DNA of 64,000 nt, taken from Pantoea brenneri (GTDB taxonomy: Bacteria > Pseudomonadota > Gammaproteobacteria > Enterobacterales > Enterobacteriaceae). The translations under genes and the position numbers were made by a program. The stretch spans positions 1 through 64,000 of the forward strand of contig MIEI01000018.1 in the NCBI GenBank assembly GCA_002095305.1, given 5' to 3'. Positions 51,312 to 60,858 of this stretch are shown one piece after another (within the stretch, counting starts at the first letter, position 1; every line of letters begins with the position of its first letter). The notes under the pieces are model-generated. The model saw only the letters and a program-made list of their open reading frames with translations. It was not told where the DNA came from and did not search any database.

Positions 51312-51532
51312 CTGCTCAGGGTTTTCTCCGCAATTATGCAGCTTTTCTGGCCGGTAAACAGGCGTCTGGCGGGTAATGAGCGCCTGAAAAGGAGAGCAAA
51401 CGGAACCGGGGCTGCGCGCGTTGCGCAACAAAGGCAGGATTCTAACAAGGCTGGACGGATAAAACGAGATTTTTACCGGCCCGTATGGGAAAATGGCTTA
51501 TCCCTACAAAATGTGTGACTAAGGAGCGGTAA

Positions 51533-51622
51533 ATGAGTACAGATTTGAAACTGGCCCTGATGACTACCGTCGGCTGTCTGCTGATGATTGTCGCCTTTAG
51601 CTTTACAGCTGTGCTGCACTAA
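51533..51622 (+). CDS. ynhF: small membrane protein YnhF
   Basis: A 29-residue protein MSTDLKLALMTTVGCLLMIV..., one hydrophobic helix with a short polar N-terminus. The MSTDLK start and the AVLH end match E. coli YnhF, which also lies next to purR. It has a strong ribosome site (AAGGAG, six bases before the ATG) and a terminator two bases after the stop. Function unknown. Confidence 0.9.
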   Translation: MSTDLKLALMTTVGCLLMIVAFSFTAVLH

Positions 51623-51625
51623 TGA

Positions 51626-51652
51626 AAAAGCCGGGCATCGCCCGGCTTTTCT
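51626..51652. terminator. bidirectional terminator between ynhF and mepH
   Basis: Eleven-base-pair stem AAAAGCCGGGC/GCCCGGCTTTT (51626-51636 with 51640-51650). Confidence 0.88.
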
Positions 51653-51681
51653 CTGTCTGGTTAATCGCGTAGCGAATCCGC

Positions 51682-52476
51682 TTAACGAATGGTTTTCGGC
51701 GTCATCACCCGACGCGCGCCGATGTAGTGGCGCTGCCAGTAATCTTCACCCAGCGCACTGATCTGAATATCTTTGCCGGTGCGTGGCGACTGAATAAATT
51801 TGCCGTTGCCGAGATAAACCCCAACGTGATCGGCGGTGCCGCGACCATTAATCCGGAAGAAGACTAAATCGCCTTTCTCCAGCGACTCACGTTTTACCGG
51901 CGCGGCGTCGCGCAGGTGGTACATCTCATTGGCGGTACGCGGGATCTTAAATTTAACCAGATCTTTATAGGCGTACCACACCAGACCGCTGCAGTCGAAA
52001 CCGGTGTGCGGTGAGGTGCCGCCCCACTGATAGGGTTTACCCAGCTGGCCCATCAACTTGGTCATCGCCGTCTCGCGCGCCTTCTGGTAGCGCTGGCGAT
52101 GTGACTTGCTCATTTTAATGGTGCCGGTGTCACCGCTGTCATTGCTGCTGGCGTCAGCCGTTTTAAGCAGACGCTGATGGCCGTAGCGTTTCTTACTGGC
52201 GGTTTTGAGCAGGGTTTTGCTTTTCTTTGCGGGAAGATGACTGGCGGTGAGTTCGCTTTTTTTCTGTTTTTTGAGTTTGAGCTTCTGGACCGGGCTGACG
52301 CGTGTTTTCTTCGCCGACGTTTTCAACGGGCGACGCTTGCGGCGCTCATCTTCGCGCGCACTCTTTTTCTCTGCTTTATGCGAACTGACATTCACCGGCG
52401 CCTGCGGGGAAGCAGAAGCGATGTTGAAGAACAGTTGCGCAAAGGCAAGGATGAAAAGCGTAATGATTAAACGCAT
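51682..52476 (-). CDS. mepH: murein DD-endopeptidase MepH (YdhO)
   Basis: A 264-residue exported NlpC/P60 hydrolase that cuts D,D cross-links to let the sacculus grow. It has a signal peptide (cleavage near ASASPQ), a long Lys/Arg/Ser-rich linker (about 30-125) and a C-terminal peptidase domain. The catalytic Cys is in FDCSGLVWYAY and the His in ADHVGVYLGNG. In E. coli sodB and ydhP separate mepH from ynhF; both are missing here. Confidence 0.93.
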   Translation of the reverse strand: MRLIITLFILAFAQLFFNIASASPQAPVNVSSHKAEKKSAREDERRKRRPLKTSAKKTRVSPVQKLKLKKQKKSELTASHLPAKKSKTLLKTASKKRYGHQRLLKTADASSNDSGDTGTIKMSKSHRQRYQKARETAMTKLMGQLGKPYQWGGTSPHTGFDCSGLVWYAYKDLVKFKIPRTANEMYHLRDAAPVKRESLEKGDLVFFRINGRGTADHVGVYLGNGKFIQSPRTGKDIQISALGEDYWQRHYIGARRVMTPKTIR

Positions 52477-52843
52477 AGTCCGGTTTTAGTTAAGTTGTCA
52501 GGGCCACTACGCACCGCGACAAAGTTGGGAAAAATCTGATCCAGGATCAGCGCCGAAGCCATTCTAGTCCAGTTCACCTGAAAACCGTAACGCCTTTTTT
52601 TATTAATCTTTCGGCCTCGCCCGTTTGCGCTGAAAATGAGCATTTTCAGCGTCTTATATCTACAAAACTATTGCAAATTATTAATATGTTACTTGTAGTT
52701 AATAATCGGGAGTTAACAGGGCCGAAAAGAGGACTTAACAAACATGGCGATTTAATCGGGCAACCCCCAAAATCTCGTTTTCAGTCCTGGTGCGAAGTCG
52801 CTACAATAAACAAACACGAAGTGACGAATTAAGGAAGGCAATT
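52477..52843. other. mepH-grxD divergent region
   Basis: A 367-bp spacer. It holds a 15-bp palindrome CTGATCC-A-GGATCAG (52536-52550), a 24-bp palindrome (52628-52651) and an AT-rich tract with ATTATTAA/TTAATAAT near 52677-52708. These are promoter-region structures I cannot assign to a known regulator. Confidence 0.5.
52628..52651. repeat. 24-bp palindrome upstream of grxD
   Basis: Perfect 11-bp arms CGCTGAAAATG/CATTTTCAGCG separated by AG. It could be an operator or a hairpin of an mRNA leader. Confidence 0.7.
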
Positions 52844-53176
52844 ATGAGTACTGTAGAAAAAATTCAGCGCCAGATCGCAGAAAACCCGATCCTGCTGTAC
52901 ATGAAAGGTTCCCCGAAACTGCCAAGCTGCGGTTTCTCTGCGCAGGCGGTACAGGCGCTGTCAGCCTGCGGTGAGCGTTTTGCTTACGTGGATATTCTGC
53001 AGAACCCAGACATTCGTGCAGAGCTGCCGAAATATGCCAACTGGCCAACCTTCCCGCAGCTGTGGATTGATGGCGAACTGGTCGGCGGATGTGACATCAT
53101 CGTCGAGATGTTCCAGCGCGGTGAACTGCAGTCGCTGATTAAAGAGACCGCAGAGAAGTTTAAAGAAGCGGAATAA
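52844..53176 (+). CDS. grxD: monothiol glutaredoxin Grx4
   Basis: A 110-residue monothiol glutaredoxin with the CGFS active site (KLPSCGFSAQAV), which coordinates a [2Fe-2S] cluster with glutathione and passes it on, usually with a BolA partner. The C-terminal GG-CD motif LVGGCDIIVEM is present. The start at MSTVEKIQRQ (52844) has AAGGAAGG before it; an in-frame ATG at 52790 would add an unrelated 18 residues. In E. coli lhr lies between rnt and grxD; here it is absent. Confidence 0.96.
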   Translation: MSTVEKIQRQIAENPILLYMKGSPKLPSCGFSAQAVQALSACGERFAYVDILQNPDIRAELPKYANWPTFPQLWIDGELVGGCDIIVEMFQRGELQSLIKETAEKFKEAE

Positions 53177-53179
53177 AAC

Positions 53180-53208
53180 AAAAAGGCCGACATCGCGTCG
53201 GCCTTTTT
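53180..53208. terminator. bidirectional terminator between grxD and rnt
   Basis: Twelve-base-pair stem from AAAAAGGCCGAC to GTCGGCCTTTTT (53180-53191 with 53197-53208). Confidence 0.88.
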
Positions 53209-53221
53209 CATTGCAGATTCT

Positions 53222-53887
53222 TCAGTCAGCGCTCGCGGCTGCTTCGCCTTCGGCGAAGGGCAGGGGCCAGCCACCCAGCCGTTTCCAGCGATTCACCAGT
53301 TCACAGAACAAAATAGCGGTCTGCTGAGTATCATACAGCGCCGAGTGTGCCTGGGTGCTGTCAAACGCCATACCCGCGGCTTTACACGCCTTCGCCAGCA
53401 CGGTCTGTCCGAGCACCAGTCCGCTCAGCGCCGCGGTATCAAAGGTGGCAAACGGGTGGAAAGGATTGCGCTTCAGACTGGCACGCTCGGCGGCCGCGTT
53501 CATGAAGTTCAGATCAAACGTCGCATTATGCGCGACCATAATGGCGCGATTGCAGCCGGTATCCTTAATGCCTTTACGCACCATCTTAAAGATGGCGTGC
53601 AGCGCCTCATATTCACTCACTGCGCCGCGCAGCGGATTGCTGGGATCGATACCGGTGAACGCCAGCGCTTCAGGATGCAGTAGCGATCCAACAAACGGTT
53701 CAACGTGAAAATGCAGCGTCTGGTCGAGATGGATCCAGCCCTCATCATCCATTTTCAGCGTGGTAGCGGCAATCTCCAGCAGCGCGTCAGTCTGCGCGTT
53801 GAAGCCGGCGGTTTCGACGTCGATGACCACCGGATAGAAGCCACGGAAACGTTGATTGAGTGCATTGGGGGAATTCGATTCAGACAT
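53222..53887 (-). CDS. rnt: ribonuclease T
   Basis: A 221-residue DEDDh exonuclease that trims the 3' ends of tRNA, 5S and 23S rRNA. Exo I is [11 protein letters not shown] (Asp, Glu), Exo II is [11 protein letters not shown], and Exo III is [12 protein letters not shown] with the general-base His and the last Asp. The length is close to E. coli RNase T (215). gloA lies upstream in the same direction, as in E. coli. Confidence 0.96.
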   Translation of the reverse strand: MSESNSPNALNQRFRGFYPVVIDVETAGFNAQTDALLEIAATTLKMDDEGWIHLDQTLHFHVEPFVGSLLHPEALAFTGIDPSNPLRGAVSEYEALHAIFKMVRKGIKDTGCNRAIMVAHNATFDLNFMNAAAERASLKRNPFHPFATFDTAALSGLVLGQTVLAKACKAAGMAFDSTQAHSALYDTQQTAILFCELVNRWKRLGGWPLPFAEGEAAASAD

Positions 53888-54006
53888 CAGGATCTCATTG
53901 CAGAAAAAGGGCAGCGCGCATTATGGCAAAAATCTGGCCCGGGTGCAGCAGATGAAGAGGAGCAGAAGAGGTCAGCCCACCCGACAGGGCAGGCTGAAGA
54001 GCAGGC

Positions 54007-54414
54007 TTAGTTGCCCAGGCCGTGACCGGCGTGTTTGTTCTCGATCAGTTCGATTTTATAACCATCGGGATCTTCAACAAAGGCGATGATGGTTGAGCCA
54101 CCTTTCACTGGACCCGCTTCACGAGTAACGTTGCCGCCATCGTTACGGATACGTTCGCAGGCTGCAGCAACGTCGTCGACGCCCAGCGCGATGTGACCGT
54201 AAGCGTTACCGAGGTCATACTTATCAACGCCCCAGTTGTAGGTCAGTTCGATCACTGCGCCTTCGCTCTCTTCGGTATAGCCAACAAACGCCAGCGTATA
54301 CTTATATTCGGTATTTTCACTCTGACGCAGCACGCGCATGCCCAGCACGCGAGTATAGAAGTCGATTGAGCGTTGCAGATCGCCAACGCGCAGCATGGTA
54401 TGAAGTAAACGCAT
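54007..54414 (-). CDS. gloA: glyoxalase I (lactoylglutathione lyase)
   Basis: A 135-residue nickel-dependent enzyme that converts the methylglyoxal-glutathione hemithioacetal to S-lactoylglutathione. The four metal ligands are His5 (MRLLHTML), Glu in VIELTYNWG, His in [10 protein letters not shown] and Glu in YKIELIENK. The start at MRLLH (54414) is fixed by the His5 ligand and by the AGAGGAT ribosome site. It follows nemA, as in E. coli, where nemRA-gloA together detoxify electrophiles. Confidence 0.97.
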   Translation of the reverse strand: MRLLHTMLRVGDLQRSIDFYTRVLGMRVLRQSENTEYKYTLAFVGYTEESEGAVIELTYNWGVDKYDLGNAYGHIALGVDDVAAACERIRNDGGNVTREAGPVKGGSTIIAFVEDPDGYKIELIENKHAGHGLGN

Positions 54415-54528
54415 AACATCCTCTTTAATAATCAAAACGCCATCGCCGGATGACACAAGCGCTAAGTATAGCGATCAAAATCGCCAATGAATAATGGCTG
54501 CCATCATCCCGGATGGCAGCCCGCTCTC

Positions 54529-55626
54529 TTACAGCGTTGGGTAATCGATATAGCCTTCAGCACCGCCGCCGTAGAAGCTCTCCGGACGCTGCGGGTTGAG
54601 TGGCGCATCCTGCTGCAGGCGCTCCACCAGATCCGGGTTGGCGATGTAATCGCGACCAAACGCGACCGCGTCGATCAGACCACGCGCAATCAGGTCGTCC
54701 GCTTTCTCAACGGTGTAGGCACCCGCGCCGATGATTGCGCCAGGGAACAGGTTACGAACTTTCTCACGGAACGCGTCGCTGTATGGCTTACCGCCGGCCC
54801 AGTCAGGCTCGGAGAGGTGCAGATAGGCGATATTGCGCTTCGCCAGTTCACCGATGTACCACAGCGCCGCTTCTTCTTCATCCGGACCGTTATCCAGATT
54901 CTGGAAGCTGCCGATCGGCGATACGCGGATACCAATCCGGTCGGCTGACCAGTTAGCGATCACGGCATCAACCACTTCCAGTGCAAAACGGCCACGTTTT
55001 TCAATGCTGCCGCCATATTCGTCGGTACGCTGGTTAGAGCCCGGTGCGAGGAACTGATGGATCAGATAACCGTGCGCCGAGTGCAGTTCCAGCAGGTCGA
55101 AATCAGCTTCACGGGCATTGGCTGCCGCCTGACCGAAATCGACCACGATCTGCTGAATTTCGGCCACTGTCAGTTCACGTGGCAACGAGGTGTCTTCGCG
55201 ATAAACGCTGCCGTCAGCGGCACGCAGCGAGGTGCGGGTGCCAGCGGCGATAGCGGAGGGCGCAACCGGTGCTTTACCGTCTGGCTGCACGCTGTTATGT
55301 GAGATGCGGCCGGTGTGCCACAGCTGCACGGCAGTGTGTCCGCCAGCCTGATGAACGCCTTCGTTAATCGCTTTCCACGCCGCAATCTGCGGTTGAGTAT
55401 GCAAGCCTGGTGCACCAGCATAGCCTTTCGCCTGGAAAGAGACCTGGGTGGCTTCGGTAATGATCAAACCGGCACTGGCGCGCTGGCGGTAATATTCGCC
55501 CATCATCGGGGTAGGAATATCGCCTGGCTCAATACTGCGCAGACGGGTCAACGGCGCCATAAAAACGCGGTTTGGCACGGTAATCGCGCCGACTTTCAGC
55601 GGACGAAACAGCTGGGTACTCGCCAT
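54529..55626 (-). CDS. nemA: N-ethylmaleimide reductase (Old Yellow Enzyme)
   Basis: A 365-residue FMN-dependent ene-reductase that reduces activated alkenes and nitro compounds. It starts [13 protein letters not shown]. Typical blocks are [52 protein letters not shown] (catalytic His, Asn, Tyr) and [17 protein letters not shown]. It lies 50 bp downstream of nemR, but a second NemR-type palindrome sits in that gap (55642-55658), so nemA may also have its own promoter. Confidence 0.96.
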   Translation of the reverse strand: MASTQLFRPLKVGAITVPNRVFMAPLTRLRSIEPGDIPTPMMGEYYRQRASAGLIITEATQVSFQAKGYAGAPGLHTQPQIAAWKAINEGVHQAGGHTAVQLWHTGRISHNSVQPDGKAPVAPSAIAAGTRTSLRAADGSVYREDTSLPRELTVAEIQQIVVDFGQAAANAREADFDLLELHSAHGYLIHQFLAPGSNQRTDEYGGSIEKRGRFALEVVDAVIANWSADRIGIRVSPIGSFQNLDNGPDEEEAALWYIGELAKRNIAYLHLSEPDWAGGKPYSDAFREKVRNLFPGAIIGAGAYTVEKADDLIARGLIDAVAFGRDYIANPDLVERLQQDAPLNPQRPESFYGGGAEGYIDYPTL

Positions 55627-55641
55627 ATTAGCTCCTGATTA

Positions 55642-55658
55642 GTAGACCAGTCGTCTAC
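55642..55658. promoter_or_regulatory. NemR-like operator between nemR and nemA
   Basis: Palindrome GTAGAC-CAGTC-GTCTAC, very similar to the operator before nemR, starting 16 bp upstream of nemA. Confidence 0.7.
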
Positions 55659-55676
55659 AAACACTCTTTTTAAAAA

Positions 55677-56279
55677 TCAGTGGATTTTCAGCCACTGTTC
55701 GATGGTACGTAATGCCAGACGCAGCGGCTGCGGCTCGCGGGAAATCTTGCTCTGTAAACTGGCACCCAGCCACAGCAGTGACAGCAACTCAGCCATCTGT
55801 TCCGGAGGGTGCGGTAACGACAGCGACTCCTGCTGCGCAGCGGCGCTCAGCGTGCGCGCATAGAGGGCAGTAATTTTTGCCGCACCCTGTTGCAGCGCAT
55901 CGCGCATCGGTTCAGAGAGATCGCAGACCTCAGCGGAAACCTTCACGCCGAGACAACCCACGATGTGCCCCTGCTGAGTGAACAGCTGCTCTGCCGCCCG
56001 GAAATGGTTAAGCAGACGCTCGCGCGGCGTACCGTCGGGCTGATTCAGCTGTAACTCAACATCCTGCAGGAATCGCGCAAAATAGCGCTCCAGCAACGCC
56101 ACGCCAAAGGTCTCTTTGGAACGGAAGTAATAGTAGAAAGAGCCTTTCGGCACTTCCGCCTGGGTCAGCAGTTCGCTGAGGCCCATTCCGGTAAAACCGC
56201 GTTGCAGACAGATCTGCTCACCGATGCGGAGCAGGTGTTCGCGGGTTTCATTGCGTTGTTGCGTCTTGTTCATGGCCAT
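55677..56279 (-). CDS. nemR: TetR-family electrophile/chlorine-sensing repressor NemR
   Basis: A 200-residue TetR repressor with helix-turn-helix GMGLSELLTQAEVPKGSFYYYFRSK. The cysteine pair in VGCLGVKVSAEVC (about residues 109 and 119) matches Cys106 and Cys116 of E. coli NemR, where Cys106 senses hypochlorous acid and quinones. The start may be at 56279 or two codons later. A palindromic operator lies nine bases upstream, which fits autorepression. Confidence 0.94.
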   Translation of the reverse strand: MAMNKTQQRNETREHLLRIGEQICLQRGFTGMGLSELLTQAEVPKGSFYYYFRSKETFGVALLERYFARFLQDVELQLNQPDGTPRERLLNHFRAAEQLFTQQGHIVGCLGVKVSAEVCDLSEPMRDALQQGAAKITALYARTLSAAAQQESLSLPHPPEQMAELLSLLWLGASLQSKISREPQPLRLALRTIEQWLKIH

Positions 56280-56287
56280 CAGGTTAG

Positions 56288-56303
56288 TAGACCAGTCGGT
56301 CTA
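56288..56303. promoter_or_regulatory. NemR operator upstream of nemR
   Basis: Palindrome TAGACC-AGTC-GGTCTA, a form like the known NemR box, directly before nemR. Confidence 0.8.
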
Positions 56304-56451
56304 ATGCAATGCCAGTCGCTCCCATTTGGCACAGAGTGTTCAGTGTATTGGGGTTATTAAAGAGAAATTGGGTGAGTTTATGCTTATTTGTTGCACAAAC
56401 CGGCTAAGATCTCTTCAATAGACTGTTTCACTCTCTCAATCCGGAGTCGTG

Positions 56452-56691
56452 GTGGCCGAGCAGCTTGAATTTTTCCCGGTTCCCAGTCCCTGTCGTGGCA
56501 TCTGCCAGAGCGATGCCCGCGGCTATTGTCTGGGATGTTTACGCAGCCGTGATGAGCGGTTCAACTGGATGCGCTTTAGCGATTCGCAAAAGCGTGAGGT
56601 GTTGCGTCTCTGTTATCAGCGTCGTCTGCGCCTGCAGCGGCAACAGAATAAAGAGGAGCCGCTTGATCCACATCAGCCGAGCTTGTTCTGA
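56452..56691 (+). CDS. ydhL: DUF1289 protein YdhL
   Basis: A 79-residue cysteine-rich protein with two CxxC-type pairs in SPCRGICQSDARGYCLGCLR, probably a metal or cluster site. It starts at GTG 56452, five bases after GGAG; the neighbouring GTG at 56449 is too close to the ribosome site. The end DPHQPSLF matches E. coli YdhL. The function is unknown. ydhF follows 68 bp later. Confidence 0.9.
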   Translation: MAEQLEFFPVPSPCRGICQSDARGYCLGCLRSRDERFNWMRFSDSQKREVLRLCYQRRLRLQRQQNKEEPLDPHQPSLF

Positions 56692-56759
56692 CGGTCTCTC
56701 GCTTTCCGTTATACTCTCTGACACATTTATTGCAGCCATCGTGCCACAGGGAGATCGTT

Positions 56760-57656
56760 ATGTTACAACCGCAAGCCATCGCGTCGCAGGGTCCGGTTTT
56801 TTCACCGTTGATTATGGGTTACTGGCGGCTGATGGAGTGGGGCATGTCGCCGCAACAGCGGGTGGCGTTTATTGAACACCATCTGAGCCTCGGCATTACC
56901 ACCGTCGACCACGCGGATATCTACGGCGATTATCAGTGCGAAGCCGCATTTGGCGAGGCGCTGAAGCTGGCACCGGGCCTGCGTGAGCGCCTCCAGATCG
57001 TCACCAAATGCGGCATTGCTACCCGCGCCCGCCCTGAGCATCAGATCGGTCATTACAACACCGGTAAAGCCCATATCCTGCAAAGTGCTGAAAATTCACT
57101 GCGCCACTTTGGTACCGATCGCCTCGACCTGCTGCTGATCCACCGTCCCGATCCGCTGATGGATGCCGATGAAGTCGCCGAAGCCTTTATGTCTCTGCAC
57201 CAGAGCGGAAAAGTGCTGCACGTCGGCGTGTCCAACTTCACCCCGGCACAGTTTGCGCTGCTGCAGTCACGTCTGCCGTTTTCGCTGGTCACTAATCAGC
57301 TGGAGATCTCGCCGGTACAACAAAATCTGCTGCTGGATGGCACGCTGGATCAGTGCCAGCAGTTACGTTTCCGGCCGATGGCCTGGTCCTGTCTTGGCGG
57401 TGGCCGGCTGTTTAACGATCCTCATTATCAGCCGCTGCGTGACGAGCTGGAGGTCATTCGTCAGGAAACCGGTGCCAGCAGCCTCGAGCAGGTGGTGTAT
57501 GCGTGGATAATGATGCTGCCGAGTAAACCGCTGCCGATTATTGGTTCAGGTAAAACGGCGCGCGTCAGCGAAGCGGCGGCGGCGGTAAACTTATCGCTGA
57601 CGCGTCAGCAATGGTTCCGCATCCGTAAGGCGGCGTTAGGCTTTGATGTGCCCTGA
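56760..57656 (+). CDS. ydhF: aldo-keto reductase family oxidoreductase YdhF
   Basis: A 298-residue aldo-keto reductase, the same length as E. coli YdhF. The catalytic tetrad is visible: Asp and Tyr in DHADIYGDYQCE, Lys in IVTKCGI and His in DLLLIHRPDPLMD. The NADPH site includes IIGSGKTARV. Its substrate is unknown. The start MLQPQAIA (56760) follows AGGGAGA; a longer frame starts at 56730 without support. Confidence 0.92.
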   Translation: MLQPQAIASQGPVFSPLIMGYWRLMEWGMSPQQRVAFIEHHLSLGITTVDHADIYGDYQCEAAFGEALKLAPGLRERLQIVTKCGIATRARPEHQIGHYNTGKAHILQSAENSLRHFGTDRLDLLLIHRPDPLMDADEVAEAFMSLHQSGKVLHVGVSNFTPAQFALLQSRLPFSLVTNQLEISPVQQNLLLDGTLDQCQQLRFRPMAWSCLGGGRLFNDPHYQPLRDELEVIRQETGASSLEQVVYAWIMMLPSKPLPIIGSGKTARVSEAAAAVNLSLTRQQWFRIRKAALGFDVP

Positions 57657-57740
57657 AGCGTAAAACTGCGTCAATCTTCGGCAGAATAGCGCAACCGGTA
57701 CCAGGCTTATGCCTTACCCTGGTACCTCAAAGGAGTCACA

Positions 57741-58258
57741 ATGAAACTCAAAGCAGTTGCGCTATCAGCCTTCTTGCCTGCGGTGCGGCCTCGGCGGCCA
57801 GCGAGCAGGTTACCCTCCATCAGGTTACGGCGGAGGGGATTGGCAAATCGCTCGGTAGCGTGACGATTGAAGAGACGCAGTATGGCTTACAGTTCACCCC
57901 GGACCTGAAAGGGCTGCAGCCGGGCATTCACGGTTTCCATGTGCATGCGAAGGGCAGCTGTGAGCCGGGTGAATCACAGGGGAAAGTGGTGGCGGCCGGT
58001 GCGGCAGGAGGACATTTTGATCCGGCCAACAGCGGCAAACATCTCGGTCCCTATGCCGACGGACATGCTGGCGATCTGCCGGCGCTGTATATCGATGACA
58101 AAGGCAACGCCGGCTACCCGGTACTGGCACCGCGCCTCAAATCACTGAGCGAGATTAAGGGGAAAGCGCTAATGGTGCATGTCGGCGGCGATAACCATGC
58201 CGATCATCCTCAACCGCTGGGCGGCGGCGGCGCGCGCTTTGCCTGCGGTGTTATCTGA
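57741..58258 (+). CDS. sodC: periplasmic Cu/Zn superoxide dismutase SodC, frameshifted in this sequence
   Basis: A Cu/Zn superoxide dismutase of the periplasm. From the ATG at 57741 (AAGGAG upstream) the signal peptide MKLKAVALSAFL is read, then TTCTTGCCTGC lacks one G relative to TTC-TTG-GCC-TGC, and the rest continues in another frame. The mature part has the copper ligands in GIHGFHVHAKGSC, the zinc and copper ligands around AAGGHFDPANSGKHLGP, and HVGGDNHADHPQPLGGGGARFACGV. Restored length is 172 residues, close to E. coli SodC. The break is at 57776/57777. Confidence 0.88.
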
Positions 58259-58389
58259 GTTTTGGGGCGGTGAAAGCCTGCCGCCCGCTTTTCTTCCCGC
58301 CTGTTTATGAATTGTTGTACCATCCCGCAGATTTCCCCCCTATGATATTGATTCAGGTAAGAAAGCGCGAAGGGTCAAGGAGCAGGAGT

Positions 58390-58857
58390 ATGAAATTCAA
58401 GGGCGCATTACTGCTGTGCTTACTGCTGGTGGGGTGCGATAAACCCAACGATACACAGTTGGTGACGGAAACCGGGCGTGAGCTACAGCGCACGATTGAT
58501 ACCAGCCCGATGCGCAGCACCTGTGAAAATATCGCTAAAGGGCGTGAATGGCTGAGCCGCAATACGGTGCGGAAGCTGGAAGCGAAGGGCTGTGAGCAGG
58601 TGTTCCGCAGCGCCACCGAGACCAATTTCATTGAAACCACCATATCCCGGCGCACCATGACGATGGTCTGTGGCAGCATTCAGGGTAAAAGTTTTACCGG
58701 CACTGAACTGACCCGCCGTTTTATCTTCTCGCCGGATGAAAAAGCGCTGGTGATCGAACCGATGACCGAGGTGGATAAAACCCGCTTTGAGGGCCATAAA
58801 ACGCTGCAACAGTTACAGGATGACTTTAACCGGCAACAGCAGCAATACTGCCAGTAA
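58390..58857 (+). CDS. unrecognised lipoprotein
   Basis: A 155-residue lipoprotein with a short signal peptide and lipobox LLVGC (Cys at residue 16), followed by DKPND. I do not recognise the mature domain. It contains four other cysteines (in STCENI, GCEQVF, MVCGSI and QQYCQ), a central ARKG-type helix (AKGREWLSRNTVRKLEAKGCEQ) and a strand-rich part (FIETTISRRTMTMVCG). The start ATG at 58390 has AAGGAG seven bases upstream. It lies between sodC and ydhK, where E. coli has no gene. A role as a periplasmic or outer-membrane accessory protein is only inference. Confidence 0.75.
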   Translation: MKFKGALLLCLLLVGCDKPNDTQLVTETGRELQRTIDTSPMRSTCENIAKGREWLSRNTVRKLEAKGCEQVFRSATETNFIETTISRRTMTMVCGSIQGKSFTGTELTRRFIFSPDEKALVIEPMTEVDKTRFEGHKTLQQLQDDFNRQQQQYCQ

Positions 58858-60858
58858 TCAGCCGGGTACCGCCTGTTGCAACTGGGCCAGCGAACAGCGC
58901 AGCCGCCAGATAATACCGGCCAGTTCACTGGCCTCATTACTGCCCAGCGCCAGCAATGTGGCGATCATCCTCTCCAGCTCCGTCAGGATCTGGTCCAGCG
59001 AACTGTGCTGCACGCCGCGACTGCTGATAATCCGCTGTAAATTCTGCAGACTGCTGTCGCGCACCTCCATCAGCGTGGCGGAGTCCGCCTGCCACTGCCG
59101 TAACTGCCAGACGATATGCGAGCAGTTAAGTAACACCACTCCCCAGCGCAATAACCAGACGCGCGCCTGCTCATCCCGGCTGTGACTGAGCTGGCTGATG
59201 CGATGATAAATCTGCGATTCAAACCGGCTTTCACTCAGCCGTGGACGCCGTCTGAGCTGGTCGAGAAACGCCAGCCGCAGCGCCCGGATATGACGCCGGC
59301 TGCGACGGGCATCTGAACTGGGGCGCAGCACCTGAAACGCCAGCCAGGCCAGCAACACCCCGCATACTTTGGCGATATTATCGTTAAAGAAGTCCTGATA
59401 ATCCCAGGTCGGCGGGTTAGTGACGGCGATGAACGAGCCCATAAACACGATAAATTGCCCCCACATTCCCGCCCGCTGCTTTTGCTGTAGCTTGAACAGC
59501 TGTAGCGTCACCAGCAGCGGGAACAGCAGCAGCAAAAACTGCCACAGCTGACTGATCTGCACCATCAGACCGAACTTCATGACAAAGCTGAATGCAAACA
59601 GCCAGAGCAGGGTTTTCAGCAGCAGGGTAACGCTGCCGCCCGGTGAAGGCGAAGAGGCATACAGCACGCAGGCGATGGCGGTTAAGGTCAGCGCCGCTGC
59701 GCCGGAGGACCATTGGGTATTGATCCAGAACGCGCAGCCGAGCACGATGACGCTAAAGGTGCGCAGCGCACTCCAGCCCGCTTCGGCGCTGTCGCTATCG
59801 CGCGCCAGTGCGGGAACCGGTGGCGGCTGGAAGCGGGTATCGGCGTCGGCCCGATCCAGCAGCCTGATCCAGCGCAGCACGTTGAGATACATCCAGCAGA
59901 AGTAGCGCAGCCGCTGACAGAAGGCGCGTTGGCGATAGTCGCCATCAGCAGCCGGCGTGACGCTACGCAGGATGCGCGCCAGCCGGTATTTATCACATTC
60001 CGGTTTACCCAGCTCCGCCAGCAGCTGTTGCAGCGCAGCAAACAGCGCATCGGGCGCGTCGGGCCAGTTCAGCAACATGCGGCGCAGACTGGAAAGCACG
60101 CTGGTAAGCCGCAACTGCTGGTGCAGCACATAGTTGAGCACGTTGTTTTGCCGGCGAAAGCGGTAGTGACTCCAGAACGCCTGAATCCGCAGCAGGTTCA
60201 TGGTCAGAATCTGGCTGATAACGTTCTCGTGCGCGGTACGAATGTTATCGCTGACCGACGGCTGCAGCAGCAAAACCGCATGTTCCAGCAGCCGCGCATG
60301 CATCTGCTTCAGCGAGGTGATTAAGGTCTCGCCATCCGAGGTGCTCGGCAGCACCATCATCATAAAGCCGGCACATAAAATACCGGATATCACTTCACAA
60401 ACCCGCGCCTGGGCAATGGTCCACAAATCGGTGATATCGGTAATGTTAACGCTGCTGAAGGCGATAATGGCGGCGGTATAACCAGCGAGCGAAAAGGCGT
60501 AGGCGACGTTGTTCTGATAATGATTGGCGACGCCGGTACACAACCCCAGCCAGCCAGCAATCGCAAAGGTAAACAGCCAGGGTTCATTCAGGGTATGCCC
60601 GGCGATCAGCAGGGCGGCGCTGGCCCCAAGCAGGCTGCCAGCAATCCGTCCCAGGCTCTTACTGATGGCACCGCCGACGGTAGGAAAGCTGATCACCGCC
60701 GCTGAGGTCATCGCCCAGTAAGGCTCATCCAGATCCAGTCCATAGGCGATGCTGAGCGCCAGACACATAGCAATGGCGTTGCGCAATGCATAGCGCCACT
60801 GATTAGCGTTAGCCTTAATCCACGGCAACTGATCCCACGCCAGCCACTGAAAATTCAT
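58858..60858 (-). CDS. ydhK: FUSC-family inner-membrane protein YdhK
   Basis: A 666-residue protein of the fusaric-acid-resistance/AaeB family, the inner-membrane pump component of a YdhIJK efflux set. Two membrane blocks (about 25-180 and 365-510) each carry the repeated FUSC core and are separated by cytosolic helices. The stop lies one base from the lipoprotein stop, and the start overlaps ydhJ by four bases. E. coli YdhK has 670 residues. The substrate is unknown. Confidence 0.92.
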   Translation of the reverse strand: MNFQWLAWDQLPWIKANANQWRYALRNAIAMCLALSIAYGLDLDEPYWAMTSAAVISFPTVGGAISKSLGRIAGSLLGASAALLIAGHTLNEPWLFTFAIAGWLGLCTGVANHYQNNVAYAFSLAGYTAAIIAFSSVNITDITDLWTIAQARVCEVISGILCAGFMMMVLPSTSDGETLITSLKQMHARLLEHAVLLLQPSVSDNIRTAHENVISQILTMNLLRIQAFWSHYRFRRQNNVLNYVLHQQLRLTSVLSSLRRMLLNWPDAPDALFAALQQLLAELGKPECDKYRLARILRSVTPAADGDYRQRAFCQRLRYFCWMYLNVLRWIRLLDRADADTRFQPPPVPALARDSDSAEAGWSALRTFSVIVLGCAFWINTQWSSGAAALTLTAIACVLYASSPSPGGSVTLLLKTLLWLFAFSFVMKFGLMVQISQLWQFLLLLFPLLVTLQLFKLQQKQRAGMWGQFIVFMGSFIAVTNPPTWDYQDFFNDNIAKVCGVLLAWLAFQVLRPSSDARRSRRHIRALRLAFLDQLRRRPRLSESRFESQIYHRISQLSHSRDEQARVWLLRWGVVLLNCSHIVWQLRQWQADSATLMEVRDSSLQNLQRIISSRGVQHSSLDQILTELERMIATLLALGSNEASELAGIIWRLRCSLAQLQQAVPG

